Positions 9,277 to 20,241 of a stretch of DNA of 64,000 nt are shown piece after piece. The translations under genes and the position numbers were made by a program. The stretch spans positions 706,819 to 770,818 of the forward strand of contig ML976681.1 of NCBI GenBank assembly GCA_010015655.1. The letters are read 5' to 3'. The notes under the pieces are model-generated. The model did no database searches and was not told where the DNA came from. It was given only the letters and a program-made list of their open reading frames with translations. Numbering within the stretch: position 1 is the first letter of the stretch; each line of letters starts with the position of its first letter. This stretch comes from Bimuria novae-zelandiae CBS 107.79 (Eukaryota; Ascomycota; Dothideomycetes; Pleosporales; Didymosphaeriaceae).

Positions 9277-11308
9277 GGCTGTAGAGCCACGTATAATAGC
9301 TATTATCGCGAGAATTTTTATTATAATAGTCTACTAAGTTCTATAGTGCTTACCCTACTCTTATTTCTTATTTAGCTTTATTTTGCGGCCGCTGCGCGTA
9401 GTAACTAGTAGAGGTGCTAGCGACAGCGACGCCTTAATAACAACGCGAGCAGTACTACGCGCACGCTATTTTTTAGCTATAGGCTTTATAAAAGGCTTAC
9501 TTAAGGCCTTACGCTTGCCTATTTTAGGTATTTATATAGATTTAGCAGTATTACGCTCTTATTTCTTTTATTACTTCTTAGCGTTATTAGTAGCCTTTTT
9601 CCTTACTTTCTCTTCCCTTACCCTCTCTCGTTCTACACGCCTTTGCTACTTATCCCGCTTATCTTAAAGCTTCTTCTAGGCTTTTAGCTCCTTCTAATAA
9701 GCTTTATCTATCTTCTTTTATAAATTTTGCTCTTTATTAGCCTTGTAGCGCTCCTTAGCTTGGCGGATCTTACGAGGGGACTAAAGAATAGCTGTACTAT
9801 AAAACTCCTTATAATACTATAGGTTAAGCCTCTTCTACTTATTTTTAGAAGGCTTAAGCTCTCTAATTACGTTGCGTAGGCCTTCGTTTTCAAGCTATAC
9901 AAGCTGTGTATGGGCAGAGAGATGGGAGATAGTACGCCTTAACTGCTGCACCTCCTCTGCGTCCTGATTCTCCACCACCTAGGCCAGTATTTGGATAGCT
10001 TGCTTCTAGTTATCTGCTATAATTAGTGAAGGTGTACGAGGCAGCCGCCTGCGCTTATTCTAGAATTTATTAATAATTATAGCTACGTTTGGTGGCGATA
10101 GGCCCGTGACTTCGAAGGCCTTAAGGATAAGGCTTAGGGTAAAGGTTCTTATCTAGGACTTATAGAATAGGCGGAAGAAGTCGCGCTTCTTTACACCCAC
10201 TAGGCCTTAAGTACTGTGAAGGTGTTCAGTGAGCTGGTTTGTGTAGCTTGTACCCAGAGGTAAGAAGAGTGCTACATCAAGCGGCTGCAGCGTGTGGGTA
10301 CTGTGAGGAGGGAACACTAGTAGTAGTATCCTATTCCTATCGCAGTACTTGATGAAGGACCAGGTTATATGCAAGCCATGGCTGTCTACTATAAGTAGTC
10401 GCCAACTTCTGCGTGCCTTCTCTCGAGTGTAGCGATTAAAGACCTGTTCTAGCCACGCAAGGCTAACCTCGTCGTTCGTCTAGCTTAAGGGCGTTATAGT
10501 AACAAACACTAAGTGCTTTTCTGCGTCTATATCCTCCACCCAGGACGATTGTATCTCGTTGGGAGCGCCTGGATAGATAACGCCTGGAGGCAGTGCCGAA
10601 CCATCAGCGCAGACGCTTGCGAGTATCGACACCCACTGCCTATTGCCCTCTTGCATAGGCTGGCGCCTTGTTTTTGACTCCACAGAAGCCCTACTAAACA
10701 CTCGTTTAGTGCGCCTATTAAGTACTCCGATCGCGAAGCCCTTCTCATCCATATTGTATATGTGCCGTGGCTCAATTAAGTATTCGGTGATCTTGGAGTG
10801 CACAAGCTTGAAGTATTGTATGTACTTCTCGCTGCTATCGGCGTGGAGGCGCTGCGCATTGATAGCGTTGGCCCATTTGTATAGGAGCTGGTCGCGGTGA
10901 CGGTCAAGGAAGCGAGTAACCCACGAGTCGGAGACCCTCTCTGCAGCCAATTCAGAAGCCATATTTTGTACTATCTACCTTGTAGGAGGTAGGCCTCGCT
11001 TAGTAAGCTTAACTATAAACTTACAAAGCTCTCGCTCTTGTGTAGGGTGGAGTTTAAGTAGTTATTAATTAGCGTTAGCACGCGACGCGACAACGCGTTA
11101 GTAATATTACGATAAAGTTATACAGCATATATTATATTTTTTTATAATTGCCTAGTATAAAAGTTTACCTTCTATATTTGCTATATCTACCTCTTTAAGC
11201 GCTTCTTCTAACGGCATTGTAGTGTTAAGTTATGTGGTTGAGGAGTATAGTAGATTTTTGGTGAGGGTGTGCACGGCCCGAAGGTGTGCACGGCGTGCAC
11301 GGTTACTG
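9204..11308. mobile_element. Pogo/Fot1-type DNA transposon, 2.1 kb, partly RIP-mutated
   Basis: Terminal inverted repeats of 40 bp (9204-9243 and 11269-11308) match at 39 positions. TA target duplications flank them (9202-9203 and 11309-11310). Each repeat holds three copies of CGTGCAC. The internal transposase runs on the minus strand. Flanking parts are AT-rich, with CpA/TpG loss typical of RIP, while 10390-10980 is unmutated and keeps a readable frame. The element sits between the RTA1-like gene and the convergent transcription-factor gene. Confidence 0.88.
10480..10962 (-). pseudogene. Pogo-type DDE transposase remnant
   Basis: A 160-codon surviving frame. It starts MASELAAERVSDSWVTRFLDRH, the end of a CENP-B/pogo DNA-binding module. 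It continues to RHIYNMDEKGFAIGVL, the first catalytic Asp of the DDE_1 superfamily, and QWVSILASVCADGSALPPGV. The frame closes at ITPLS, before the second Asp and the third acidic residue. Downstream (9560-10470) the frame continues only in pieces with many TAA/TAG codons. The protein is incomplete and cannot be an active transposase. Confidence 0.8.
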
Positions 11309-11337
11309 TAGTCCACAAGAGGACTGGGACTAGTCAG

Positions 11338-14300
11338 TCAATTTTCATTTGTATTGGCGTTCGATAGCCTGTGGGTGTCTGGAGACACATCTCCTGCTGT
11401 TACAAAAGGTTGTATTTCTTCTGGTCGCTGTTTGTCTTTCTTCTTGCAGCCACGCTTTTTGGAGGCTTTGGGCGGGGCAGGCTCCTCGGGAGACTCAGGT
11501 GCACTCATGGCGGCCTGGCCTAGGTGATCCACATTTGCGAGGATGTTGGCAAATTTGGCAACATATCGCCTTATTTCCTCTTCTTGTTCAGAAGGCGCTT
11601 CGAAACCATTATCATTGTGCAGCAAGGTTGCGGAAATTTCCCGGATCATCACAATCTATAAATTGCGATTAGCTAAATGTCGTGTAAATTCAGTCACAGA
11701 ACACCCACTACAGACTACCCGTTCGCTTCTAAACTTGTTAAAGAACAAAAATTCAGCACGTCGTGTAGCTCTTTTGCGATTCTCTGTCTGTACTCCCAGA
11801 TTTGTGTCTGAGAAGGCGCGGCTGAAGACTTGGTTGATGATCCTGGTAAGTCCCCACCGGAATGGGTAAAGGCACTTAACCAGTCTACCAAGATAATGCT
11901 CTTTATGTAAAGGCCGGTAACATAGATGTTAGCTTCCATGATGTTGAATTGACTATCAAGAAGCGCAGAACTCGTTGATTGCCTCTCAAGAGATCCAGGC
12001 TGCGTAAAGATGATCAGCTCGTTTGGTAACTGTTCGAGTGTGACTTGTACTTTTCTAATAATGCGAAGCGCGGTGTCAGGGTTTATTGTAGGGTCCATTG
12101 TAGTAGCACAGGGAGACTGTCCTATACGGACCGGGGCGCGCAAAGTGCGGAATTTCGACGTGCCATGGAGGGGCAGAACCAGCGAAGATCGTAGGAGAGG
12201 ATGTCTTTAATGCACGACCAGACTTTGATCAAGGATATGAAGCTAGAGATCAATGGAAGTCCCGTGTAAACTCGAGTCCCAGTGACTAGTACGACCGGAT
12301 TGAATATGTCATCGTCATCGAGCTCCTGGGGAATCATAAATTGCCAATCCGTCCGCGTGGGGTCAAAACTGAGTCCAGTACGAGGAACCACGGTTGTAAG
12401 GCGATCGTAGACTTGTGCTTTGTAAAAGAGCCAGAAGATTCGTTGACAGAATTCGCGCTCTAAAGGTTGTAGCTGCTCGTATACTTCTGGATGGTAAAAT
12501 CCGAGTATACGGAAGAAGTGAACGGCTTCGATAATGTATGTCCATCCCTGGTTACTATGGCCAGCGTAGCCACTAGCCGTAGCAAGGACAGTGGAGACAA
12601 TAACAGTGCTGGTAGTCGGCTGGTTCTGCCACAAGGGTTCGGTAGAGATCCTGCTGAGCAACACCAGATGACATGCCCGGTCTACCATGGCCCCAACATC
12701 CACATACCTTCCCCTGCCGTATTCATTGAACTTCTTCGGGAGAGAGGCAATGGTCGCCGTGCAGAGTGCGAGACATATTCGAAAAAAGCTGAGATCATGG
12801 ACCGCGGCATCTATGTTGTTTTCAAACTGCGTACGAAAGGTACGACGGTGCACGAGTGGTAGGAGGGGGTACACCCGGTCGAAGTAGTCATTCATGATCA
12901 GGCGGAGCACGCAGGGATCGCAAAAGTGTGCGAGGTACAGGTCCCCTACTGGGACAGCGATTGTATTGAACGATCATTGCAAAAGTCAGCGTGCCATGAT
13001 CATTTTTATGGAGAGGCAGAAGGGGCATACCGTGGTGGGGGTCCGCGCGGTTTGCGTTGAGTGAGCAAGGTGTAGTCGATTTCATGAGTTGCACACAGAG
13101 TTGTTAACAAATAAAACAAACCAAATTTGAGGCTCCGTTTTTGTTTGTTTAACGACTTTTATGGTGCAGTGTTTTATTTATTTAATTTAATAAGGCTATA
13201 TAGACATATTTTATTTAATTATTTATTTAGTTTTAGATAGTTTAAAATGCTAAAAAGGTATTTTTATAGTATTATAAGTAGTAGCTCCTCCTATATTTCT
13301 ATACTAAACTCTTTAGTAAGCTTATTATTATTATACATTACCACTGCCTTTATACTTAGATGCTTAAAACCTGCTTAAATCTACTACTAAGTATATATTA
13401 ACGTAGCTAATAGTTAGCTACCTATTCTACGTCTCTATAGCATAAGTATATCGCTAGTACCCGTGAAAACACGTTCACAGTCTGCGCTAGAGGCTAGGAT
13501 ATTTAGCACGTCCAACGCCATCCGAGACAGGTTAGGATACTTTGACTAAAGCTGGTGCCAGTACTGAATAGCTGTACAGCCTTTGTGTTGTAGCGACGTC
13601 CACATAGGCTCTTTCAGCCAGCTCTCGTACTCATCCTCCTCCATTGTCACCTCATTATCGTTAAGTACTAAATCAATCGCGTGGTCGAGGCTGCTTATTA
13701 CAGGCTTATGTGCGGCTATTAGGGTTGTAGCTGCACGGGCAGGCTTGTAGCGAGCCTAGAGCTGCTGGAATATCGCTTGTGCGGCGCTTAGTTGCGTGGG
13801 TTTCTCTCGCCAGAAGCGCTTGCCGTAGGTTTTATAGCGCGGGTGGAGTGCCGTGGCAGCAAAATAGACAGGAATTTTAAGAAGTTTATTAAAGTAATTA
13901 CTTACTTTACGCCTTACAGCGCGTAGGTTAATAAGTAAATAATTTTTAGGCGCCTTACATAGCTTATAATTAATGCTTTTATACGTAAAAAGGTAGCTAT
14001 CTAGTTTAGAAATTAAAGACTTAAGAACTAGGATAACTTTATATAACGTGCTATAAGTACTAGCTTTACTATAACTTTATAAATAATTAGGTATAGACTT
14101 AAGAGGTTAAAGTACTATAATATACTTAGTAATTACTACCTAGTCTATAACTATAAGTCTGCCTAATTATATTTATTATAGCACGTTAGGCAGCTTCTTG
14201 CTATAGCTTTTAGCGTAATTATTAGTATCTTTTATTTCTTTAATATAGTATAAAGTATATAAATTAAGAGCTTATTAAAGCTTAGCTTTACGCTTAAAGT

Positions 14301-16473
14301 AGTTATAATAGCTATTCTAGTACGTAATAATAGGCTTAATTAGCTTATAGAGACTGTCTACAATACTAGCAAGTATCTTACTAGCTATAGTATGCTAGTA
14401 ATTTATAAAAATACTTTATTATTTTAGTATATTAATATAGTTAATAATATTAAGAAATACGCTAAGCGGACTATCTCTTTACTACTCCTTTATATAAAAC
14501 TCTTCTTTTTTTATATATTTATTAGCGTTGTTAAAGGCGTCGGCGTCTATACTAAACATAATTATTTAGTTAATAAGGTTAATTATATAGTAAGCGCAGT
14601 AGAGGCGTTAATTAATAGTATTATTATTATTATTATTATAAGCGTTATTAAGGACAAAGTAGCCTAGTTTACTACTATCAATACTAAAATATTATAAAAT
14701 CTATATAATAATATCAGTAATTACCTTACTAGTATATGTGCTAACTAGCTATAATAATATAATAAAAAGGTTAACTATCGCGCCTTAAAAGTTAGTATAG
14801 TAAGTAATAATAGTAAAGAAGCCCTATTTTCCTCTCTTAGTTATTTAGCTATTAAAGCTAATATATATTTTACTATAAGTTTCTAATAAGGCGCGCTTAA
14901 CCTAGGGTTATAGCTAGCTATAAAGCCTTATAATAAATATTAAAATATTATTATAAGATTTCTATAGCGCCGCCTCTGCCTCTAGGTTAGTAAACCTAAT
15001 TATTTTATAAAATACTTTAGTCTTAAATTCGCATAAAGGCCTATTATTATTAATTAGTTATAGTACTATAGCTTACTTAAAGCCTTATACGTTAAAATTT
15101 CTAAGCTTCTAATAGGCATCTTAGCTAAATATAAAGCTACTATTAAGAGCTAATTATAGTAACTACTAGCTAGGTTTGCGTGGCTGCTAGTGTACAATAG
15201 GTCTATCTTTAGTAAGCTAGTAGCTAGGGCGATTTTCTTTTAAGTAGTTATTAGTAGCGCTTATTAAAGTAGTAACTTAGTATAGGCCTTTACGTTGCTT
15301 ATTAATATAGTAGTACTTATAAAGGAAATAGAGTTTCTTAGATATAGTTTCTTTTTTCTAAAGGCACTAGCTATACTTAAATACCTAGCTAAAAGTGCCT
15401 TAAGGTATAGTAAGAGGTAGCACGTAGTCTTTTAATTATAAATAATTCACTTTTTTATAGTTAGTAAAATTAATAGGCGGCGTAGTTTCCTTCTTTACTA
15501 AAATTTTTATAGTAGTACTAAAGAAGGCGTATAGTTAAAAAGTAGTTATAAGTAGCTTATTAGTTATAAATTATAACTCCTAGGCTAGCTAACCTATAGC
15601 TTAATAGGTCTATAAAGCTTAAAGTATAAGCCGTGGTAATGCGCGCCGAGGGCGCTCCTCTGGCTAAGTTAGTAGTTCTATAGGTGGCTCTGGCGTACTT
15701 TTAGGTGGCCCCAGCGTGCTTTCCGGCGGCTTTACAGGCTCTGACGTATGTTTAGGCACCTTAGTAGATAGCTTTATTAACTAAGTTAGCTAGCTACTAT
15801 TACCTTTACGCTTCTTAAACGTAGAGTTACGCATATATTAGACGCGTTTAAAGGGAGTGTTAGCTTCTTTAGTAGCTTTAAGGCTACGTTTAGGGGGCAT
15901 AATAAGTATAAAGGTAAGTAAAAGCGCTAGAAAGTAAGTTATTAACGTAAATAATAAGTAAAAGTATAGTAACTAGCGACGCACTATAACACGAAAAGTA
16001 TACACTAATTAGCTTACTAAGGTAGCTAGAATATAATAAGTCTATTAATAATTATTAATTACTATTAACAATATCCTAAAAACTTTAGATCTATAGCACC
16101 TAAATATACTAAGTAAGTTAAATAAATTTAAAATATTTTAATAATAATTTACTATTTTATTTATTTAGACTATTAAAATAGCAGCGGAGACTTTTGTTTG
16201 TTTGGATTTGGCCAAGTCAAACGAAATCAAACAAAATTTTGACCGATGTTTGATTGTTGACAACTCTGGTTGCACAGCGTCGATACTTCCGGCTTTCCCC
16301 CTCCAATATGCATTGCACCTTCCGTCTCTGGCAGGGATCGCATGCTTTAGAGGTGATCCGGCGCCCTCGCTGATTAGAAGCGTCAGGAGGCATATCGTCT
16401 CATCTTGTGCCTCGCCGATAGTGACGCATTGCAGATTAAATGTTGGGCGTTCAGTCGGCCCGAGGTTTTGCAT
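11338..16473 (-). pseudogene. Fungal-specific transcription factor gene split by a hAT element
   Basis: The 5' part (16473-16269) and the 3' part (13095-11338) are separated by the hAT transposon. Removing the element and one target copy restores the frame (SIDAVQ joined to LMKSTTPCS). An intron (12949-13030) leads to VGDLYLAHFCDP and LRLIMNDYFDRVYPLLPLVH, then RRTFRTQFEN. This is the start of the Fungal_trans middle homology region. A long helical region continues to about 12122, then frame-shifted pieces 12143-11715 (RIIRKVQVTLEQLPNELIIF) and 11652-11338. The change of frame near 12120-12180 has no splice pair that fits, suggesting an indel. No Zn2Cys6 domain is visible upstream to 17250. 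Such proteins normally act as nuclear regulators of metabolic genes; this copy is most likely dead. Confidence 0.72.
13096..16268. mobile_element. hAT-family transposon, RIP-mutated, 3.2 kb
   Basis: The ends begin CAGAGTTGTTAACAA on the left and, in reverse complement, CAGAGTTGTCAACAA on the right. A perfect 8-bp target duplication GTTGCACA flanks them (13088-13095 and 16269-16276), as expected for hAT. Most of the interior is AT-rich with almost no CpA or TpG. A block at about 13440-13870 escaped mutation. On the minus strand it encodes the C-terminal hAT dimerisation motif (YPNLSRMALDVLNI, then SSADCERVF) preceded by ALHPRYKTYGKRFW, with two in-frame stops. Confidence 0.88.
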
Positions 16474-17555
16474 TAGTCTAGCATGACTTCGCTCTTCAAA
16501 CTAAAGGGTTCTAGACAGCCGCATAACTTGGCCAATGATACGTAATGGAGCTATATGGCGAACTTTTGTGATTATCTTGAGGATTCGAAATACAGTGTTG
16601 TTACATTGTGACGGTGTTCGTCCACATGGACATACACCTATGGGGTCATACCTAGAGACCAATGGAAGCTTCAATTAGATATTCAGGAGGAAGATTATGT
16701 ATCGAAAGAAGAAAATTACGAATGGGGAGTGACAAACTTCGGTACGTACTGTCTACGGTGTCCTTCGTCAGTGCACATGTGTATCACGCTAACTATCCTA
16801 GGTACAAATGACCTGCTAATTATTGGAATATGACCTTGCATCTGAAGATACGAAGAGGCTCCTGACCCGTGCTAATCAGCCTTCCAGTCTTGCCCTCGCA
16901 CCCATCCTTATTATAATCATTGTAAGCCTAGGCAATAAATATTCATACTGCAACCCGAGCCAGCGCATTTGACGTTTCACAGGATTCGTAGACTCTACCT
17001 CTCGGGTCTCGGAAGAGCGCGTCCCACCTTAACCTCGGGATGTATGAAGTATGCCGTTCTCCTCGTTCAACTGCGAACGACTGAACGAACAACTTTCGAG
17101 AAAAGAGTTCGCTGCCTGAAAATATCACCGAAGGCTCACACAAAGGAGATGGCGCAAGAGCTGGACTCAAGAGGCGTGCACGTGGTAAACGATCAGCCGG
17201 TAGAGATAAGTAACTCGGGGATGGGACATGAGGAGGGCAGGATATAACAGAATGGAGATTTCATTCAAATCAACAAAGCGAGATTAATACTATCGTGGTT
17301 TTAATGGACAGCATTCGGACATGGATTTGAGCTGCTGGTAACGAGTCTGAACGCAACGAGAATAGAGGAGTACAACCTCGGGAGTTGTCGTCACACTCAA
17401 CATGTGGGAGGACGCTTTGGTGACTTGATCAATGGCAAAAGCTCTTCAGTGGTGTCGAATAGCATACCATTTACATGATCGTGTTACAGGCTGAATTGTA
17501 CGATTCGGAGGTGGAGTTTGCCCAGTGGTCAACAGACTCGGAAATTCTAAGCACT
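16474..17555. other. No gene seen
   Basis: Upstream flank of the split transcription-factor gene. A 75-codon minus-strand frame (16943-17170) has no recognisable feature. No Cys pattern of a Zn2Cys6 domain is visible on the minus strand. Confidence 0.4.
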
Positions 17556-18245
17556 TTAGCTGGGCCCCCATCTGGACTGATTTCTTGGACACTTACTGGC
17601 AAAACTCTCAATCCATAACTGTGCCTCGGTGACGCTGGACATTTGCAATCGGGCCGGCCTCCGCCTTACTTGGTTCTCGGGTGCACTGGAGCAGTCATTC
17701 AGCGGAGACAGGGGCGATTTCGGAACAATTTTAAGGTGATTCCTCGACTGTGTCATAATGAGCTCGTGCGACCGCGGCATGTACACGGCTTCTGGCTCGT
17801 TATTGTGTTCATCATCATTCGAGGGATGCTGCGAGTTCCCAGCCACCTTCTTGCCGAACATCTTACGAGCGGCGAGGGAGGGGGTTAAAGCGCGATGAGG
17901 ATCCTCTTCCTTGACTACCTGTCGATGAAGAAAGGCTAGTCGTGGTTTGTGAGGTGGGTTTTGACCCCGGGCAGTAAGGTGTGCAAGCTCCGGAACCACC
18001 GCGGGTGACGAGTGATGCGCAGGATGCTCGGAGGAATGTGGTTTTCGAAGAATATGGCTTTGTTCCATCGTTTCCTGGGGGCGTACCAGAGTAATGCTAT
18101 CTACAGGCTTCGTCTGCTGTGCGCTTTGACCGAAGCCGCACCTGCTGGTAGTTGCGACAGTTAGCGACGCGCGAGTCATTCGGGATGTTTGCAGATTGGC
18201 ACCGACCACTGGACGAACTTCTTCCACGTCCTCTTTGGTTGGCAT
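17556..18245 (-). CDS. Hypothetical protein, 229 residues
   Basis: A single uninterrupted frame starts at the ATG at 18245 (MPTKEDVEEVRPVVGANLQT) and ends RNQSRWGPS. It is polar, rich in His, Ser, Pro and basic residues, with no signal peptide, membrane segment or domain that I recognise. The length is notable in a region without other genes, but composition alone does not prove it is expressed. It lies between the transcription-factor remnant and the P450 remnant, both on the same strand. It could be a lineage-specific protein or a chance frame. Confidence 0.4.
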   Translation of the reverse strand: MPTKEDVEEVRPVVGANLQTSRMTRASLTVATTSRCGFGQSAQQTKPVDSITLVRPQETMEQSHILRKPHSSEHPAHHSSPAVVPELAHLTARGQNPPHKPRLAFLHRQVVKEEDPHRALTPSLAARKMFGKKVAGNSQHPSNDDEHNNEPEAVYMPRSHELIMTQSRNHLKIVPKSPLSPLNDCSSAPENQVRRRPARLQMSSVTEAQLWIESFASKCPRNQSRWGPS

Positions 18246-18545
18246 TTACTGAGCGACATCGCGCATCAACCAAGAATGGGTTGTTGAAAGTGGAATCTTT
18301 GAGCAACAAGTGATGCATGGCCAGTGCGCGATGCAGGAACGAGCAAAAATGATGGGGTAGGCATAATATGAAGGAATACGCTTCCTTTGGAATCAGGACA
18401 TGAGATTAATTCCCCAAGAGAGGATCGTCACCAATGGCGAAGTAGTGAGAGCACGACTTAAATTCAACAGCTAGCTGTTGGTTGATGGCGGGCGGGAAAA
18501 ACATATTGACCCGCACCTACCCCCAAGCGACCCAATATAGGAACG

Positions 18546-20241
18546 CTAATTTGTGACAGGTGCTATTTTTACCTTCATGTCTGGCTTCTCCCACACAATG
18601 TAGTTCTTCTGCTGTATCCAATGCTCTGCTTCCTTACATAACTCCATATCAAAGCTGAGTATCACACTCGCTAGGATAAGCCGCATCTCATGGTACGCGA
18701 GATTAGCCGCCGTTAGCACATGTCTATGACGCCTCAACCATGACACTAAGAGAGCTTACTTCTTGCCCAAACAGTTCCTCGGTCCATACGAGAATGGGTT
18801 GAAGACCTGTTTGTTATCCGCGCCGTACTCGTACTGCCCCTCTGGTAGCCAGCGCTTCGGAACGAAAGCGTCAGGGTCCTTGAAGTTTGACGGCGAATGA
18901 TATGCTGCGTAATTCGCAATAGAGACGACGGTCTACCGAAAAATTGTTAGCTCCGCGACAACCGAACCGTGGATGCAAGTGTTTCAAAAATTCAACATAC
19001 CCCACCAGGCACCCATCTTCCAGCAACATTTGCACCAGCTTCGGGAGTCTCTCGTGGTATTATTCCAGGAACCGGTGGATAGACTCTCAAGCCCTCTTCT
19101 ACACATGCGCAGAGATACCGCATTTGCGACAGTTTCATCATTGAGATGTTGTCGATCGATTCGAAAGCATTGCGAACTTCCGCCTGCAAGCGCGCGAGCT
19201 TTTGAGGATTCCGATGGAGGTAGTATGTAATACCACTGAGTACAGTGGCTGTAGTCTCTGTACCTGCGATCATGAACAACCCAGCGTTGCTGTACATCTC
19301 CGATGCGGCCAGTCCGAAGGTATTGCCATTTTCGTCCTCTCTGTGTCGCAAGATATACGTCAGGACTATCAATATTAGCAATGGTCTTTGCTATTTTACA
19401 CAGTGGTGAAAAACTCGAAGACTTACAGTCCGGTCGGTCGGTCTTTTGCCGCAATCGCTTATTTACCCTCTCAACAGAAAAGAGCAGATGGTGCTTCAGC
19501 TTCTCCTTCCGGGCTTTTGGTAAGCATCGTTGCAGCAGGGCGTTTGTCAGCGGCCATCGTTTTATTACACTCTTCACGATGATGAGCTTGAAGTTCGCAA
19601 GCGCTGCTGCGACCCAAGGAATGTAAGATCTGTCATGATGTCGAACGTGGTGAAGTTGTAGAATCGGGCCAGGTCGACCTCACCATGGTCCCAGGCAGCT
19701 TTGGTAAGCTTTTCAATGAGGAGTTTTGCGTAGTGTTTCAAGATGAACTCTTGCTGTCTGAGCGCCTTGTCGCTGAAAGCATGCGCAACCAGCTTCCGTT
19801 GACGTGCGTGTGAGTCGGTATCCGCACGGAGGATTCCAGGTGGGTCGCCGAATATGTCTGGGCTATAGAACAACTTCTGTTTCGAGAAGAGGTTAGTAGT
19901 TCGAGAGCCGTAAACGTCTTTCCACACTGCTGAGTGGATGAAAGACAATTCGTTTGGCGCATAGCGGACTGTAGACCCGTATTCGAGGTGTAGCTTGTGT
20001 AACCAAAGTGAAAACGTGCCTTCTAGCATCGCCTTCTGCAAGGCTACTATGGTAGCGCTGGTGGATAACGGACCTGGAAAAGAACGTAGAGGGTGGAGGA
20101 AGAGGCTATGAAGTATACGAAGAAATGCATACAGAATCTAAAAGATTAGATAATCAAAATACGTTAAACTACAACAGAGGATCTTACAGTGAGTACCAAA
20201 AGTGCAATTGCACTTTGGAGGAGAGTTTTCGTGAGCGTCAT
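18546..20241 (-). pseudogene. Cytochrome P450, isotrichodermin C-15 hydroxylase-like, damaged
   Basis: Start ATG at 20241 (MTLTKTLLQSAIALLVLT), intron 20138-20187, then HPLRSFPGP (hinge), HARQRKLVAHAFS (helix C WxxxR variant), AGTETTA (oxygen-binding helix I), EEGLRVYPPVP (ExxR) and FNPFSYGPRNCLGKK (haem Cys). The C terminus is YHEMRLILASVILSFDMELC to 18546. Further introns are 19366-19426 and 18933-19000. Two defects are seen. Near 19617-19630 the conserved segment between DLTF and PWVAA is missing about 11 residues and the frame shifts. The last intron (donor at 18759) ends in TAA where TAG is needed at 18703. Family members are ER-anchored monooxygenases of secondary metabolism. The product is unlikely to be functional. 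Confidence 0.82.

Noticed and set aside
11100..11260. AT-rich stretch that might suggest an origin or scaffold-attachment site
   Set aside because: It lies inside the pogo element and the AT bias is explained by RIP.
12130..12862. Plus-strand frames opposite the transcription-factor remnant, for example 12491-12862
   Set aside because: Antisense to the clearly coding middle homology region.
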